A program made the position numbers and the translations under genes. Below the pieces are notes generated by a model. That model was not told the origin of the DNA, ran no database searches, and saw nothing but the letters and a program-made list of their open reading frames with translations. DNA of 64,000 nucleotides from CALABS01 sp050260775 (GTDB lineage Bacteria > Pseudomonadota > Alphaproteobacteria > Rhodospirillales > Magnetospirillaceae): contig JBLNCP010000040.1 of the NCBI GenBank assembly GCA_050260775.1, positions 39,663 to 103,662 on the forward strand, read 5' to 3'. Position 1 is the stretch's first letter. The number at the start of each line of letters is the position of its first letter. Shown piece after piece: positions 63,880-64,000 of this stretch.

Positions 63880-64000
63880 ATGCAACGGGAATCGATGGAA
63901 TTCGACGTGGTGGTTGTCGGCGCCGGTCCTTCGGGTCTGGCGGCGGCGATCCGCCTGAAGCAGGTGTCGCCGGATCTCGCCGTGTGCGTGCTGGAGAAGG
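63880..64000 (+). CDS. Electron-transfer flavoprotein-ubiquinone oxidoreductase (N-terminal part only)
   Basis: The first 40 codons are in the window. The product MQRESMEFDVVVVGAGPSG... has the FAD-binding GxGxxG motif (VGAGPSGLAAA) right after a short lead, as in ETF-QO. ETF-QO passes electrons from acyl-CoA dehydrogenases, through ETF, to quinone. Identification relies on the short start sequence and context, so other FAD-dependent oxidoreductases of the GG family remain possible. Confidence 0.7.
   Translation, partial: MQRESMEFDVVVVGAGPSGLAAAIRLKQVSPDLAVCVLEK

Overview
The window looks like a chromosomal segment of a GC-rich, denitrifying alphaproteobacterium, most likely a Rhodospirillales member close to Magnetospirillum. 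This rests on gene content: cytochrome cd1 nitrite reductase with heme d1 genes in the order nirE-C-F-D-L-G-H-J, a clade II-type nosZ cluster, MenA beside MenG/UbiE, benzoate-CoA ligase with branched-chain-type ABC transporters, and AcnA. No tRNA, rRNA, CRISPR array or insertion sequence was recognised.

Layout. (1) 1-10,000 is the nitrite-reduction island. A leftward operon runs nirT, nirB-like cytochrome c552, a cupredoxin, nirE, C, F, D, L, G, H and J (cut by the window edge). It diverges from nirS, which is followed by two overlapping Crp/Fnr-type regulators. (2) 10,045-15,560 is a leftward Liv-type amino-acid/organic-acid ABC operon ending in a UspA protein. (3) 15,882-17,658 encodes a compact two-subunit heme-copper oxidase-like enzyme with CuA, probably a nitric oxide reductase of the sNOR type. 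(4) 17,621-27,651 carries a MaoC protein, aconitase A, an envelope cluster (DUF4197, AsmA, OmpA-like lipoprotein), the FetAB exporter and an RTX-like repeat protein. (5) 27,798-41,929 is the nitrous-oxide island. Leftward it has nosZ, two diheme cytochromes, a NosB-like protein, nosD, nosG, nosH, nosF, nosL and nosY, then ubiE/menG, menA and a BASS transporter. Rightward it has a SCO protein and a TlpA-like thioredoxin; a DUF2946-like small protein lies beyond them. (6) 41,999-50,358 holds a mutarotase, an NtrC-type two-component pair, a TauE/SafE exporter operon with a convincing sigma-54 promoter and upstream repeats, and a hybrid kinase. (7) 50,581-64,000 is an aromatic/acyl-CoA region: a Pat-like CoA-ligase/GNAT fusion, a second Liv operon, a thiolase, benzoate-CoA ligase, a GNAT-Rrf2 pair resembling BadL-BadM, a short-chain dehydrogenase, two more GNAT paralogues and the start of ETF-ubiquinone oxidoreductase.

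How the parts work together. Nitrite goes to NO (NirS), probably to N2O (the sNOR-like enzyme) and then to N2 (NosZ), with cytochromes, a cupredoxin and copper chaperones in support. Near-identical 14-bp Fnr/Dnr-like boxes sit before nirT, nirS, the regulator pair, nosZ/SCO and the DUF2946-like gene, suggesting one anaerobic/NO regulon. In the aromatic region, palindromes of the form YGGTA-N6-TACCR lie at predicted start sites of benzoate-CoA ligase and the dehydrogenase, flanking a cysteine-free Rrf2 regulator gene. Three related GNAT proteins plus a Pat-like acetyltransferase near an acyl-CoA ligase with a PX4GK lysine motif suggest transcriptional control combined with lysine acetylation of aromatic-acid activation. 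This is the strongest candidate here for an under-described system.
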